From: Styela clava
Taxonomy: Eukaryota > Chordata > Ascidiacea > Stolidobranchia > Styelidae
Length of the DNA: 64,000 nt
Assembly (NCBI RefSeq): GCF_964204865.1
Contig: NC_135250.1
Span: 4,030,001-4,094,000, forward strand
Direction: 5' to 3'
In this document: positions 1-10,749 of the stretch, one piece after another
Layout of the letters: each line of letters opens with the position of its first letter
How positions within the stretch are numbered: the first letter of the stretch is position 1
Notes under the pieces: model-generated
Databases searched by the model: none
Told to the model about the DNA's origin: nothing
Seen by the model: only the letters and a program-made list of their open reading frames with translations
Translations under genes and position numbers: made by a program

Positions 1-134
1 TATCAAAATTTCCATTGAAAATTCCAGATCATATTCATATAGGTTTGGATAGAAAAGCTCACTTATTAAAAAGCATTACTACGATAGATGACAATAACAA
101 GCAGAATAGATTTCGAATTAGGTATATTCCATAA
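1..134 (+). CDS. Possible C-terminal end of an unrecognised gene (partial)
   Basis: An open frame enters from the left edge (first full codon at 3) and runs 43 codons to a TAA at 132-134. The visible peptide is basic and mixed in composition, includes IPDHIHIGLDRKAHLLKSI, and ends in RFRIRYIP. It looks more like a true protein C-terminus than a random AT-rich frame, because it has balanced charged residues and no poly-Lys/Asn or poly-Phe bias. I do not recognise the family. With only 43 codons a chance open frame is possible. If real, the following kilobase would be its 3' UTR or intergenic DNA, and a Tc1/mariner-like MITE lies 219 bp downstream of the stop. Confidence 0.35.
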   Translation, partial: SKFPLKIPDHIHIGLDRKAHLLKSITTIDDNNKQNRFRIRYIP

Positions 135-352
135 GCCAAATTGTTGATTCCAGGACTAATCTAATAGTGTCTCCCTACATAAAGACCAGTATATTCTTGT
201 ACAGGGGCTTGTTTTGAACATGAACAGCCATTGTATAAACTAGTCAGTCCATTGTAAACTTTTCTCCAACAAAAGTCAACTTCCTTGAATATGCCAAGTT
301 TTTCTGTTAAACATTAATAACCCATTCAAAATATATTTCATCTTCGAAAATA

Positions 353-539
353 CGGAGTGTCCATAAAGTCTGTACAACTTCAATTTTGTTATGAAGTCAC
401 AGTTCTCAATATATTTTAACCAGGTTTGTTGTTTTTTAATCAGTAATTGTTCGAGTATTTTTACTTCATTTATTAATCTGTGAGGGTCAAAACAATATAT
501 GGTATCGATGAATTCCATTTTAAGACTTTATGGACACCC
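353..539. mobile_element. Tc1/mariner-like MITE with TA target duplication
   Basis: Inverted termini of about 17 bp, core GTGTCCATAAAGTCT, start at 353 and end at 539, flanked by TA at 351-352 and 540-541. The 187-bp length leaves no room for a transposase. Termini of this GGGTGTCCATAAAGTC type and TA duplications are typical of the Tc1/mariner superfamily. The minus-strand open frame inside (276-518) overruns the left end and is probably not a gene. Confidence 0.7.
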
Positions 540-1100
540 TACATTATTCCAGAATGTATTCCAAATACCAAACTTCTGGATATGGTCATCCCGAATTAGT
601 ACCTTCATCTTGGATTCAGATTTCTCCTACATGATGAAGTATATACCAGTTTCCATTACTGTGGTATTTTGTAAATAATCTTCAACCCACAACTTCAAAA
701 GTTGTATCAACTGCCTAGAATGGCGAATTTAATTTGCATTTTTTACTTATTTGTGTTAGGATTTGTCAATATTGCAATTTTACCTGAAATGTTTTCATTT
801 TGCTAAATGTGATTACCGGTTCAGCCTGATGTTGTCTTCTTGTGGTGCGTTATTTATAGTTCAACACTGCTAACTTAATAGACTTTTCCCGGTTCAGAAT
901 ATGAATTTCTCTTGTTAAAATGAGACACTGCCTTTTTCTGATTGTAACTAGGACTAGACTGACCATTCGATTAAAAAACGGTTTTCTAGGGCTGGGTTCT
1001 GTATTTTGATAAGAAAACGAATAGTGTGCGGGGCCGCTACGTTTCTCTTACTGAGCTTGGAGGCTCCATATAGGGCACTTAGAGAATCTGTGTACTAGGG

Positions 1101-1413
1101 TAGAGCTACTCAACTATTTTTACCGAAGGTCCGCATACAAAATTTCAAAAATATTTGGGTCAGGACTTTACAGAAATTATATTTCGGCATCCTCAAACCA
1201 GCAATTCCTCGGCCGACTAATGATTCTTAACTAATCGAGATTGTTTGTTATGCCGTTATAGTTCTTATCATATATATTTTTAAATCCATAAAAGTGATTT
1301 TATAAAAGGAAACTTCAAAAGTGGGGCTAAGGATCCAAAATAAAAAATTATGCGCGAAACGAATACCCGAAAGGTCCGGATTCGGACCGCGGTCCGCCAG
1401 TTGAGTAGCCCTG
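1101..1413. mobile_element. hAT-type MITE, 'GCTACTCAACT' family
   Basis: Inverted termini share the core AGRGCTACTCAACT (left) and AGTTGAGTAGCCCTG (right), with GGTCCGC motifs just inside both ends. The flanks are TACTAGGG (1093-1100) and TTCTAGGG (1414-1421), 7 of 8 matching, so an 8-bp target duplication typical of hAT insertions. There is no coding capacity. Confidence 0.65.
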
Positions 1414-1466
1414 TTCTAGGGTATAGTCTTTTCAGTTTAACAACCATTAGTAAATTTATTCATTAC

Positions 1467-1846
1467 TAGGGCTGGGCATTTTGAATCGAGAAGCAAATTA
1501 TTCGAATCGGTTCAGAGCTAAATTTCGAATCCCCACCATCTTGTTTTTATCTTTCCGCTAATAGTCGAGGTGAATTCCCCAATTTTTTTTTTTCATTGAA
1601 GTCATATTTTTCAACATATGACTATTTTCTGTAGTGAGTTATTGATAAAACGTGTTTGTTATTCTTTGTGAACGCTAAGCAATCTGTCTTAGTGATGTAT
1701 TCTATGATTTCAGTACATCATGTGTTGACAGGACCAATTACAATAAAAAAAAAGTTGCATACCATTATCTATTTTCGAGATTCGATTCGAAAAAATTATT
1801 CGATTTGATTCTGAAATCACAAGGTATTCGAAAATGCCCAGCCCTA
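1467..1846. mobile_element. hAT-type MITE, 'TAGGGCTGGGCA' family, copy 1
   Basis: A 380-bp element with termini TAGGGCTGGGCA and TGCCCAGCCCTA, flanked by a perfect 8-bp duplication TTCATTAC (1459-1466 and 1847-1854). Subterminal blocks are rich in TTCGAAT. Two further copies lie at 45581-45965 and 62982-63221, and solo ends occur near 28431 and 16973. Non-autonomous. Confidence 0.8.
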
Positions 1847-2089
1847 TTCATTACTTATGTTTGTTTACTTATGATGTCACGACCTGACCTGTTATACATA
1901 GGTGCTGGCAAATTAGATGGGGTTTAATTATATTTTCTGGGTGATGTTTTAGGGGTACGATCCTAGCTAGTGCATGTAAATGATGAAATAAAGTAGATAA
2001 GTTTAAAAATGTCACCAAATTAAAGACATATTCTTTATTGATATAGTACGGTAATTACAAAGTGTTTCTTCAATAAGAGTTGAAAGTTT

Positions 2090-2259
2090 GGTACTTTACG
2101 AAGTATGTGTACCAGGTAAGGGTTAGGCCATAATTTATTCCAATTTCCCCCTATTTAGTTCCCCTGGCCATAGGTTTCAGTTCCTTTACATAAGTTGATG
2201 TGAAATAGGCGAACAAAATTAGTTACCTGCATATTGGTACACATAAACCTTGAGCGCCC
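2090..2259. mobile_element. Short MITE family B copy (GTACCAGG...GAACAAAATTAG)
   Basis: This is a diverged copy of an element family that also occurs at 18911-19139, 38966-39179, 43802-43935, 45302-45438 and 51531-51700. Shared blocks are GTACCAGGTTAGGGTTAGGCC, a CATAGGTTTCAGTTCCTTTACA block, a GGCGAACAAAATTAGTTACC block and an end in GCGCCC. No clear target duplication is seen at this copy. The rest of 1850-3617 holds nothing I can recognise. Confidence 0.55.
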
Positions 2260-3617
2260 ACAGAGTGCTACAATACAATGCTAAATTGATGATATTTTCA
2301 GATTTATTTCCTTATCAAATATCACACCATAAATAAGTTTTTAAAAACAGGATGCTTCCACTAAATCATCTATTGTACATTCTCCCAGCAAAGTGTTTGT
2401 CAATTGTTTAATTTAGTGTAACTTTTCTGTAGATCAATTGTTTGGTTGATTTGTGAATTCCCATAGCTTGCCTTGAACTTGCAAAATAAAACATCCTTTT
2501 GAGTGAGTTACTGAACACTGATACTGGTGAATTTTGTATTGGAAACTTAGTGGACAGGATATAGAAGTGCAGAAATTTGTGAGTTATTCATCAGTCTGTC
2601 CTATGGGATATCAAAGTTGTCAATTTTGTTATTCAATTCACTAGCAGAGTGATGTGTTACCGGTTTTCAGCATTAGATGGGAATGAAAAGTGGGGGCGAG
2701 AAATAAGTTTCAAGTAATCAACAAATGTTCGCAGTTGCATACTCATGTAAATACATGTACTGTCACCATAGTTCATTAATAATGCAGCCTTTGCATGTAC
2801 CAGTATTCAACATCTAATTATACTTTTAAAGAAGTCTAGGTTCACACTCACGAACTTGCTTTGTAATTGAAATGGAACCACCTGCAGTGAGCATATACTG
2901 GGTCACAGGGCGCAACCCTGTTTGTGAAATTCATTTTTGACAGACCTCCATCCTATTCCTGATCAATTTCATTGATTAACCAACGAGATACAAACGACTG
3001 CCACATCAATTCAATAGATGTAATGGCTTTTTGATTGAAATCAATCATTTAAGATTGATCAGACTCTTTTAACATCATTCCGGACCCCTGTTTGGGAGAC
3101 GAATTTGCCTGGGGGCATCAATATAGTAGTCTGATTACACTAGCCTCTTATGTTTAAGAGAACAGCAAACTAATATTTTGATATAGGTATATTTAGTATG
3201 ATTGTGAAATATATTTGTACAAATTTTAACAAGATATTTTGTGTAAAATGCAATAAACAATATTTGTAAGTCTTCATTTAAATTGATGTGCAAATGAAGT
3301 TGAGTGAACACTTATATAATTTTTAAAAAAAAAAGTTGATAAAAACCTATTAAAAAAAAATAATGTCCATTGACAAACAAAAAATGGAAAATATGAGCAT
3401 GATTATGAAACAATAATTTAACACTTAATATTCATTTTCACTCAAGTCTTCTCATAGATAATACACAATCCCCCACCTGAAAATAACACTGATGAGGTAC
3501 TAAAACTTGAGATAACCACTGCCTCAAATATTAACATGTTTAACAAATATTCTTTAGATAAATCAGTAGTTATCAGTTAACATGGGCCTATATATCTTAT
3601 ATATACATGTTTAAATG

Positions 3618-3623
3618 TTTATT
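3618..3623 (-). promoter_or_regulatory. Poly(A) signal for TPMT-like gene 1
   Basis: AATAAA on the minus strand about 56 nt beyond the stop codon at 3679. Another AATAAA overlaps the stop codon itself (AATAAATAG), so the true cleavage site is uncertain. Confidence 0.4.
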
Positions 3624-3678
3624 CTTTGCCAAAGGAAATACGAATATTTGTGGTGGACTTTTGAGAATGTAAAATTAT

Positions 3679-5022
3679 CTATTTATTTTTTGTCATATAG
3701 AAGAAATTTTTCATTGCCACTGCTTTACCGTTGAAAATATGTTCTGTAGTTGCATCTGGCAATTCGGTAATTTCAAAATGATCTCCAAAAATATCACAAA
3801 CCATTTTTGAACATGTGTGATATGCTGGTCCATTGGGGTTAACGAATCCATCAAAATTGAAAGCACAAAGAAGATAACTTGCATCTGTGGTCAGTTTCTC
3901 AGTGATAACATTTGCATATTTTTGCCGTTCTTGGGGTTTTATGACTACTATACTTGCGTAATCCCAAACTGCATCGCACTTTTCAAATTTCAAGCTCGGC
4001 AGATTAAATATGTCTCCTGCATATAATGTGATATCGAGTTCTTCAGACTTTGACTTGAATACCTGAACAAGGATTGATATTTTTTAGATTTCTAAGCGTT
4101 GGGAGCAATAAAATATTATCGGGAGTCATCACAATTATTTCTAGCTATCAATAATGCAATATATTTAGTTGTCTGACCTATTCTACACCAGTCGCTCTGA
4201 ACAAGGCTCCGTACAAGCAGCCACTGATTGCTGCTATAGTTCAGAATGACCAGAAGACGGTTCGGCATTGCCTACCTAATTTAGAGTTGAGAGATTCTGG
4301 CTTGTGGCACCAATATGATTATTTCTGATGCTTCACCCATTAAATGAATGAAAATCTCATGATTTGTTAGACCTAAACCAGTTTATAGCCCACCCATGGC
4401 CCCCTTTCCTGGCTTTTAGCCCTTACGGTAATCAGTTACTCATTCCAGTGGTTTTATAGTGCTATTTTAATTGGTAAATTCCAAATCCCATTATGTTCAA
4501 ACAATTCATGCTCAACAAGGGAAAATACCCTTATTAAGCAATGTCCCATGCTTCACCCACCAAATGAACGAAAATTTCATAACTATCCATATGCATGAAA
4601 CCATGTGAAATTCCTAGACGCACCGAAACATGTTGACGCATTACACTCAATTGAATTAGTAGTAATTCATTTGATTGAAGTTTATGCCTACTTAAAGATG
4701 AAAAGAATACCTTGAAATTACCATCTTGTGCTTCACTAAATTCCATATTATGTTCAACAAAGAATTCTTTTAAAACAGTTTCAGAGCAGTCAAGCCCAAT
4801 GACAGAATGCCCTTTGCTGGCAAGCCATTCCATATCATAAGACTTTGCACATAACGGCACAAGGACACGATACGATTTACCAGAATCAGGAAAAAGCAGC
4901 TTTTCTTGCCTCAGAAGATCTTCATTATATTCCTTTTTCATGTGTTTGGATAATTTCCCTGAATCCCAATGATTGTTCCAATCTTGTGTGGACCATTCCT
5001 GGTTCTTGGGTGGATTTGCCAT
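3679..5022 (-). CDS. TPMT-family SAM-dependent methyltransferase, gene 1
   Basis: Two exons on the minus strand: 4711-5022 and 3679-4062, joined in phase 0 at K|V, giving 231 aa (human TPMT is about 245). The family catalyses S-methylation of thiols or related soft nucleophiles using S-adenosylmethionine, in the cytosol; the substrate here cannot be read from the sequence. Visible features: an N-terminal WSTQDWNNHW block; the SAM-binding stretch around residues 52-81 with PLCAKSYDMEWL and GHSVIGLDCSE (the usual PLCGK has Ala for Gly); then AGDIFNLP, KCDAVWDYASIVVI and YLLCAF, which match the conserved TPMT core. The 648-bp intron carries repeat fragments. The ATG has a possible acceptor AG 9 nt upstream. 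It is clearly more diverged than copies 2 and 3 are from each other. It appears intact. Confidence 0.85.
4331..4580. repeat. Intron repeat: diverged hAT fragment between 30-bp direct repeats
   Basis: Within the TPMT gene 1 intron, a block CTTCACCCAYYAAATGAAYGAAAAT occurs at 4331-4355 and again at 4550-4574. Between them are degraded pieces resembling the 20166-20477 hAT element (GGCCCCCTTT, a GCTTTTAGCCC block, CCCATTATGTTCAAACAATTC). This suggests an old insertion plus local duplication. Confidence 0.4.
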
Positions 5023-5135
5023 TTTGAAAACCTACTTTTTTGGTCTCATTACATAAAAACAAGAATAATAGCAGAATGAAATAAAGCAATCAAAAATTCG
5101 ATAACCCCCAAAATCTTGAAATGTAAGCTCCAAAG

Positions 5136-5445
5136 CAGCGGATCTCAACCATAAGTCTGTGGCCCCTTAAAAGGGAGGGGCAGTTGGAGAGGGGCCACAA
5201 TGCAAACCGCAAAACTGATTTTACTATTCCCTTTACAAGAGAATTTCCTGTTCGCTCCAGTTTCATTCCTTGACAACGTTATGTATTTAACAGGTTATTT
5301 TCACTTTGCTAAGCATAAAATGTTTTTTCCCAATGAGATTCAAAATCAACCAATAAAAATAACACTATTAAATACTACTGTAATGACAAACAGAGGGGCC
5401 TTAAGTGCTAAAAGCCTCCAGAAGGAGGCCACGAGCCTTAATATG
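5136..5445. mobile_element. hAT-type element fragment, 'GGTTCTCAACC' family
   Basis: Begins CAGCGGATCTCAACC and shares GGGGCCACA and GTGCTAAAAGCCTCC blocks with the complete copy at 20166-20477. The right terminus (GGTTGAGAACCACTG in the complete copy) is missing. It lies just upstream of TPMT gene 1. Confidence 0.5.
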
Positions 5446-6077
5446 GAAAGAAGATTCATGTTTTTCCTTGGCTTTTATTAATAAAATTGTCATTAGGGCA
5501 GCTCATAACTCGAGAAAGTTTGAGTCTTTTATGGAAACTCAGTTTTGAAGAAGCTGATCTACATTTAGTTTGGCAAAAATCTGAAGGTTACCGACGCGAC
5601 GATTCTCTCGTAATTCATTTATCTAGTATTATAAACAGTAATCAAATTCATTTACTATATCTCCCTCACTCGTAACATTTTAGATCAACAAAAACACAAC
5701 ACATATTTACAAACTCCATTTCTTTTATTTTCCTTCAAAATATTTCTGAAACAAACTTCACTCATAAATAGTACATTATTGCACTTCAGCAATAGCATGA
5801 TATCCAAAAACCCTATCCTAAATGCAAAATAAGGAAAAGCACTAAAATAGTTTGTCAGAAATATACCGGTAACAGCCATGACACTAATTTGGAAAAATAA
5901 TAATAAAAATTTGTTTGAAGTTTGAAATTCCTTGTCAAATTTCCCTTCCATCAAGAGATTATCATTTATTCATGTTTTTTCAACAATAACATTATATAAT
6001 ATTCCTAAAAAATCACCGACAAAATGTTATTATAAAATTAATAATATTTGCACCAAAAAAATGAATACACATAAATC

Positions 6078-6321
6078 GGTGCTCCTGAAGTATGCGAACC
6101 AAGATGGCGGACATCGGAACGTAACATGGGTAACAGGTTGAGGTTAGGCGATAATTTTTTTCCAATTTTCCTTATTTTAGTCCAATTATCAGTTCGAAGA
6201 CTAGCCAAGAGCCTCCCGTAGTATTTATACCTAAAATTATGGCCTAACCCTAACCTAGTACTGTAGTACACATATTACATTCCAATGTCCGCCATCTTGG
6301 TTCGCATACTTCGGGAGCCCC
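6078..6321. mobile_element. MITE family G, copy 1, perfect 8-bp target duplication
   Basis: A 244-bp element with about 33-bp inverted termini (GGTGCTCCTGAAGTATGCGA, then ACCAAGATGGCGGACAT). It is flanked by CATAAATC on both sides (6070-6077 and 6322-6329). Just inside the ends are GTTAGG-type blocks on the left and CCTAACCCTAACCT on the right. There is no real coding capacity. The 8-bp duplication suggests a hAT-like transposase mobilised it. Confidence 0.8.
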
Positions 6322-6492
6322 CATAAATCAAACATCTTTTCTGAGATACATACGGTAAATTAAAGACTATTTTAAGCAGCAAACTTCATAATATACCTTC
6401 AGTTCAGGAATTTAGGAAATAATTTTACTTAAAATGATTGTTATTCTTGTTTATAATATAGTTATCGGTAGGTGTGTTCACAAAGAAAGGTT

Positions 6493-6599
6493 GGTACTCC
6501 TGAAGTATGCACACCAAGATGTCGCATAACCTGAACTCTAACCTGGTACACAACCTGAGTTCAGGTTGTGCGCCATCTTGGTGCGCATACTTCAGGTCC
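6493..6599. mobile_element. Short palindromic MITE, family P, copy 1
   Basis: About 107 bp and almost entirely palindromic: termini GGTACTCCTGAAGTATGC / GCATACTTCAGGTCC and an inner ACCTGAAC/GTTCAGGT pair. Flanks GAAAGGTT and GAATGGTT match at 7 of 8. It shares the family G terminus and is probably a shortened derivative. Confidence 0.65.
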
Positions 6600-8083
6600 G
6601 AATGGTTCCTATCAAAAATATTACTATTATTCATAGCTTTACAATGCTCTTTCCTCTTAATAATTTCACAATGAAGGGCACTAATTATGACACAAGCCCC
6701 ATTCTCTAGTTTGTCCTTTAAACTAACAAGTAGAAATCAAATCATTTACATAAAAAAAAAAAAAAAATTTCTCATATGAAAATAGACCAGGATTATTCGC
6801 AAATGATAAGGCTAATATTAACATATGTTCATTAGAAAGTTCTCAAAACAACAGAATATCATATTAAAAATGTTGGTAATTTAGGAAATAATTTTACTTA
6901 AATGATTGTTATTTTGGTTTGAAATATAATTACGGTATGTATGCAAAGAAATATACATATCAAAATTAATACTAAGCTAAACCGTTATCATGGTCGTGCC
7001 TGTTTATAAGACAGAAGACTCGTGGTATGAAAACTCATCTGCCATTTCAGTCCCCTATAAAATATGAACAAAAAAACAAAAATCTAAAATAAAATGTTTT
7101 TGGAATTCAGATAGAAACCAACCAAGGCCAATATTTTCATCCAAAAGTTATTACAAAATATTATTCTTGTAGTGAAAACAAGGCAGCAAAGAAAACCAAG
7201 GAACGCTCGAATAACTCCTACTGGAATACATAAATATATTCAAACAAAAATAGGTAGAAAAAAGTCGGGGATGTAAAACAAGGGCGCAGCATGTAATTTT
7301 TTAAAAAAGTCGGGGGTCAGACATTTTTTATTGCAGAGTTATAGTTTTACAAAAATTTGATATAATGAATTTGCGTAACAGTAATGCAGCATATGTTCTA
7401 TTTATATAATATTACTTTTAATTGCAAGGTGGAAAATGAACAAAAATTTATTACACTGATTTTTTTATGCTTAGTACAACGTTTTGGAAAATGTTTTTAT
7501 TTAAACTTGGCTCAATAAACTTTCTTGGACACAGCTAATATGATTGATAAATATTTAATTGTAAGTCAAAAATACAGACAAAAAAATAATGCAACATTTC
7601 AAACTAACGTATATTTTGAATTTAAGGTTTAATATGCAAAACAGCTACCGGCCAACATAATCTAGCAAGTACTTTTTCAATGCATGTTTCTGCGATTTTA
7701 AAAATTTGCTTGGGGCACAGAGAAATGAAAGAAAATTAAGAAATTGGATAGGAAATTGAAAAACTGCTTTCGGATATAGACTGTGAGGCATCTTCACTGA
7801 AGAGTGAGAACTGTCAAATGAATTGGACTATTGACATGCAAAAGGCTTATCCTCACCTACATGGTGTTTATTGGTACATACTGGGTGACCCAAATAAAAA
7901 CAAACATATAAATTTTCTAATTACTTCCATGAAAATAAAGAATATTTACCACTAAAACTTCTGTTTATGATTGTAACCAAAAATTTTAGTAAACCAGGCG
8001 GCATTGCACAAAAATTGTTTGCAAAATCGCAGAATAATGTTTCATTGTATGATAGCATTTTCATGTTCTAAATGATTCTTGTT
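6600..8083. other. Gene-free AT-rich spacer
   Basis: Between the family P element and the next family G copy I see only AT-rich DNA with short A runs (for example 6749-6769) and no supported gene, RNA or repeat. A partial duplication, TTTAGGAAATAATTTTACTTAAA, occurs near 6411 and 6880. Confidence 0.4.
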
Positions 8084-8297
8084 GTGCTCCCGAAGTATGC
8101 GAACCAAGATGGCGGACATCGGAACGTAACATGGGTAACAGGTTAGGGTTAGGCAATAATTGTTTTCCAATTTTCCTTATTTTAGTCCTATTATCAGTTC
8201 GAAGACTAGCCAAGAGCCTCCCGTAGTATTCATACCTAAAATTATGGCCTAACCCTAACCTGGTACGCCATCTTGGTTCGCATACTTCGGGAGCCCC
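8084..8297. mobile_element. MITE family G, copy 2
   Basis: Termini TGTGCTCCCGAAGTATGCGA and TCGCATACTTCGGGAGCCCC-type sequence with GATGGCGGAC inside. It has the same internal ATTTTCCTTATTTTAGTCC and AGACTAGCCAAGAGCCTCCC blocks as copy 1. No convincing target duplication. It lies about 215 bp beyond the SEC63 stop, in the likely 3' UTR. Confidence 0.7.
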
Positions 8298-8512
8298 TTT
8301 TTTGGGGGTCAGCCTGCGAGTTTTAATGCTCATAATAATAATCCTAACATCATATGCTGTTTTCACATATCTCAACATCAAGAAATAGATATGGTATGAA
8401 CAATTTTATATAAACTTTGGAGTAAAACACCGGAAATACAATACAAAAAACAATAGCGCACTCTTCAACAAAACTATCCTGTTTGGAAACCATTCATTTG
8501 ACCTCTGACCTC

Positions 8513-10732
8513 TTATTCTTCATCCGAAGTTTCATCTGTTGAGATTCCTTCATCTTCACTTTCCTCTACGACAGCAGATTCATCCTCTTCTTCAGAATCC
8601 TCAATTTTCCATTGAGGGTGATCCTCGTCAATTTCTTTTGCTTCTTCCACATTAAATTTCAATTCCTTTTTAACGTCGCAATCTAAATATGAATCGGAAC
8701 GAACCCAAACATCGTACGAGTAACGTCCCGGACTTTGTGGTGCTGGAAACTTTAATTCAACTTCTTGTGAATCTGCTAGATTGCATACCTGCACTGGTAC
8801 AGTTAAAAGTAAATGTCTCTTGCGACTGCATATGTAGACCCACCACCACTCTTGTTTTTCAAGCGGAAAATTAGGAGCGTAAACGGTGTGAGTCATCTTA
8901 TCTCCGGTGTCGGCCATTTTCTTTCGCTTCTTTTTAAAAGTTTGTTGCATTGCTTCCCATTCATCCTCATCGTCGTAAGAATCCGCAGACGTTTCTGTAT
9001 CGGAAAGTTCCGATTCCGTCATATCACCTTTAGTGTCATCAACCTTTTCCATGTCTGCTTTATCACCTGACGCTTCCTCCCCACTTTTTTCAGTCGTATC
9101 AGAATGTTGAGGTTGTTGCTGGGTTGGTTTCTTTTGTGCGGCTTTTTTTGGTTTCTTTTTCGCCCCTTTTTTCTTTTTACTTTGCTTTTCCCATACTTTG
9201 GTTTTTGTAACAACGTTGTTTTGCTCCATTTCGTCACCATCCCCTTGTTTATCTGCAGAAGAATTAACGCCAGCAAGCCTCGGTGGATCTTCTTCTAAAT
9301 CGCCAAGTTTTTTCCTAATCAAAGATACTGTGACGGTAACAATCGCACCTGCTGTAATGATATGGGCTTCCTCATCATCTAACACTTGAATATGGACGTC
9401 AACTTCAAGCATTGGTAAACTCTTTAAACACGCGACCATCGTGTCATATTCCTCATCTCCCATACGTCGCAACATTTGTCTGCGGTCGTGATCGTTTATT
9501 TTTGAGAGAGTTTTAAGATTTCGAACCGAAATTTTTTTCGTCAAACAGAACTTGACATAATCATCACTGAAGTAAGGGAGTTGCAATAAAGGAGATTTAG
9601 TTTCTTTAAGGCCTTGAACCATTGTGGGTGACAGTTTCATGACAGTCTCAACAGTTTCAAGTCTTGGTAAGCTAGCCCTGTCGGCATGAGCAAGCGCGGT
9701 CAGCTGAGTCAAACAGTTAACCATTTCTTGGACTAATAGCGGACATTTTCTCAAAATATAATCCAAATCTTCTAATAGATTATCAGGTGCTTCATGACCA
9801 GCTAAATGGCAATAAATCAGTGTTCTTGCTTTTACACTGTAAGGTAAATGCAGGGGTGCTTCACGTCCTTTAGGGTCAAAGGGCGTTCCTAGTATTCGTA
9901 TCAAGTCTGGTATATCAATGTTATCAGCGGGCGTAGGTGCACGAACTTCAGGATTATGATCACGGGAGAATTCAAATGAGGCAGACAAAATTGTGAGAGC
10001 CCGTTTTAAATTCATATTCGGTGTACGATTAAAGAAATAATAATACAATTGTGTGGTGCTGAGCAAAACTTTTTCCTTGCTGTATTTTATGGATCGATTC
10101 CACCATATTCCAACTATTATTGGAAGAATTATCATAAAAGCTAAAACGTAAAGTCCAAGAACAACAACTGAATTTTCGGAATCGACAATCCAACTTGGCA
10201 AAGCAATACCAAACTCCATTGCTTGAGGACCATCAGGGTTACCATATTCTTCCCAATTTTTTCTTGTAGCTTCGTCTGTCAAAGCTTCATAAGCTTTTCG
10301 AATTCTCATAAATACTGCTGGATCTCCACCTTTATCAGGATGAAATTCTTTCGACAGTTTCCTGTAAGCTTTTTTGATCACAACATTGTCCGCTCCCTCT
10401 CTAATTCCCAAAACTTCATAAGGATCGTATTCCACAAAATCACGCTCAATCATCGATACTTTGTAAGCGAGAATGAAAAATCCAATCCAAGCTAAAACTA
10501 TAAATATTTTACGGAAACTTGGCTTTTTCCGCTTCTTTTGCAATTCTTCGAGACATTTTTTATACCATTTGCTTTTAGCATGAATACTTCTAAGTTTTTG
10601 CAATCGTTTTTCTTCCTCTTTGAAACCTTTTGGCCACAGGTAGTACGTGGCAGGTATTAAGACCATTGCAAAAAAGGACACAATAAAATATAGGAAAGTT
10701 GTTCCTTTTTCGTCATAATTAATTTGTGCCAT
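8513..10732 (-). CDS. SEC63: SEC63 homologue, ER translocon J-domain protein
   Basis: A single open frame of 739 aa (human SEC63 is 760). SEC63 works with SEC62 and the SEC61 channel in the ER membrane and recruits luminal BiP. Visible features: a first membrane segment at about residues 12-33, a second at about 76-92, a DnaJ domain at about 103-165 with the HPD motif at 131-133, and a third membrane segment at about 188-210. These are followed by the large cytosolic Sec63/Brl region to about residue 500, a Lys-rich linker, a conserved C-terminal beta domain and a very acidic tail (the last 40 residues are mostly Glu/Asp/Ser). The ATG has a possible splice-acceptor AG 17 nt upstream (leader 10733-10749). 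Oddity: no introns, whereas vertebrate SEC63 has many; either lineage intron loss or a retrocopy that stayed functional. The intact frame argues against a dead copy. Confidence 0.95.
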   Translation of the reverse strand: MAQINYDEKGTTFLYFIVSFFAMVLIPATYYLWPKGFKEEEKRLQKLRSIHAKSKWYKKCLEELQKKRKKPSFRKIFIVLAWIGFFILAYKVSMIERDFVEYDPYEVLGIREGADNVVIKKAYRKLSKEFHPDKGGDPAVFMRIRKAYEALTDEATRKNWEEYGNPDGPQAMEFGIALPSWIVDSENSVVVLGLYVLAFMIILPIIVGIWWNRSIKYSKEKVLLSTTQLYYYFFNRTPNMNLKRALTILSASFEFSRDHNPEVRAPTPADNIDIPDLIRILGTPFDPKGREAPLHLPYSVKARTLIYCHLAGHEAPDNLLEDLDYILRKCPLLVQEMVNCLTQLTALAHADRASLPRLETVETVMKLSPTMVQGLKETKSPLLQLPYFSDDYVKFCLTKKISVRNLKTLSKINDHDRRQMLRRMGDEEYDTMVACLKSLPMLEVDVHIQVLDDEEAHIITAGAIVTVTVSLIRKKLGDLEEDPPRLAGVNSSADKQGDGDEMEQNNVVTKTKVWEKQSKKKKGAKKKPKKAAQKKPTQQQPQHSDTTEKSGEEASGDKADMEKVDDTKGDMTESELSDTETSADSYDDEDEWEAMQQTFKKKRKKMADTGDKMTHTVYAPNFPLEKQEWWWVYICSRKRHLLLTVPVQVCNLADSQEVELKFPAPQSPGRYSYDVWVRSDSYLDCDVKKELKFNVEEAKEIDEDHPQWKIEDSEEEDESAVVEESEDEGISTDETSDEE

Positions 10733-10749
10733 ATTTGAATTACTTTAGT

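Noticed and set aside
276-518. 80-codon minus-strand open frame
   Set aside because: It overlaps and overruns the Tc1/mariner-like MITE at 353-539; no family similarity and the terminal part is inverted-repeat sequence.
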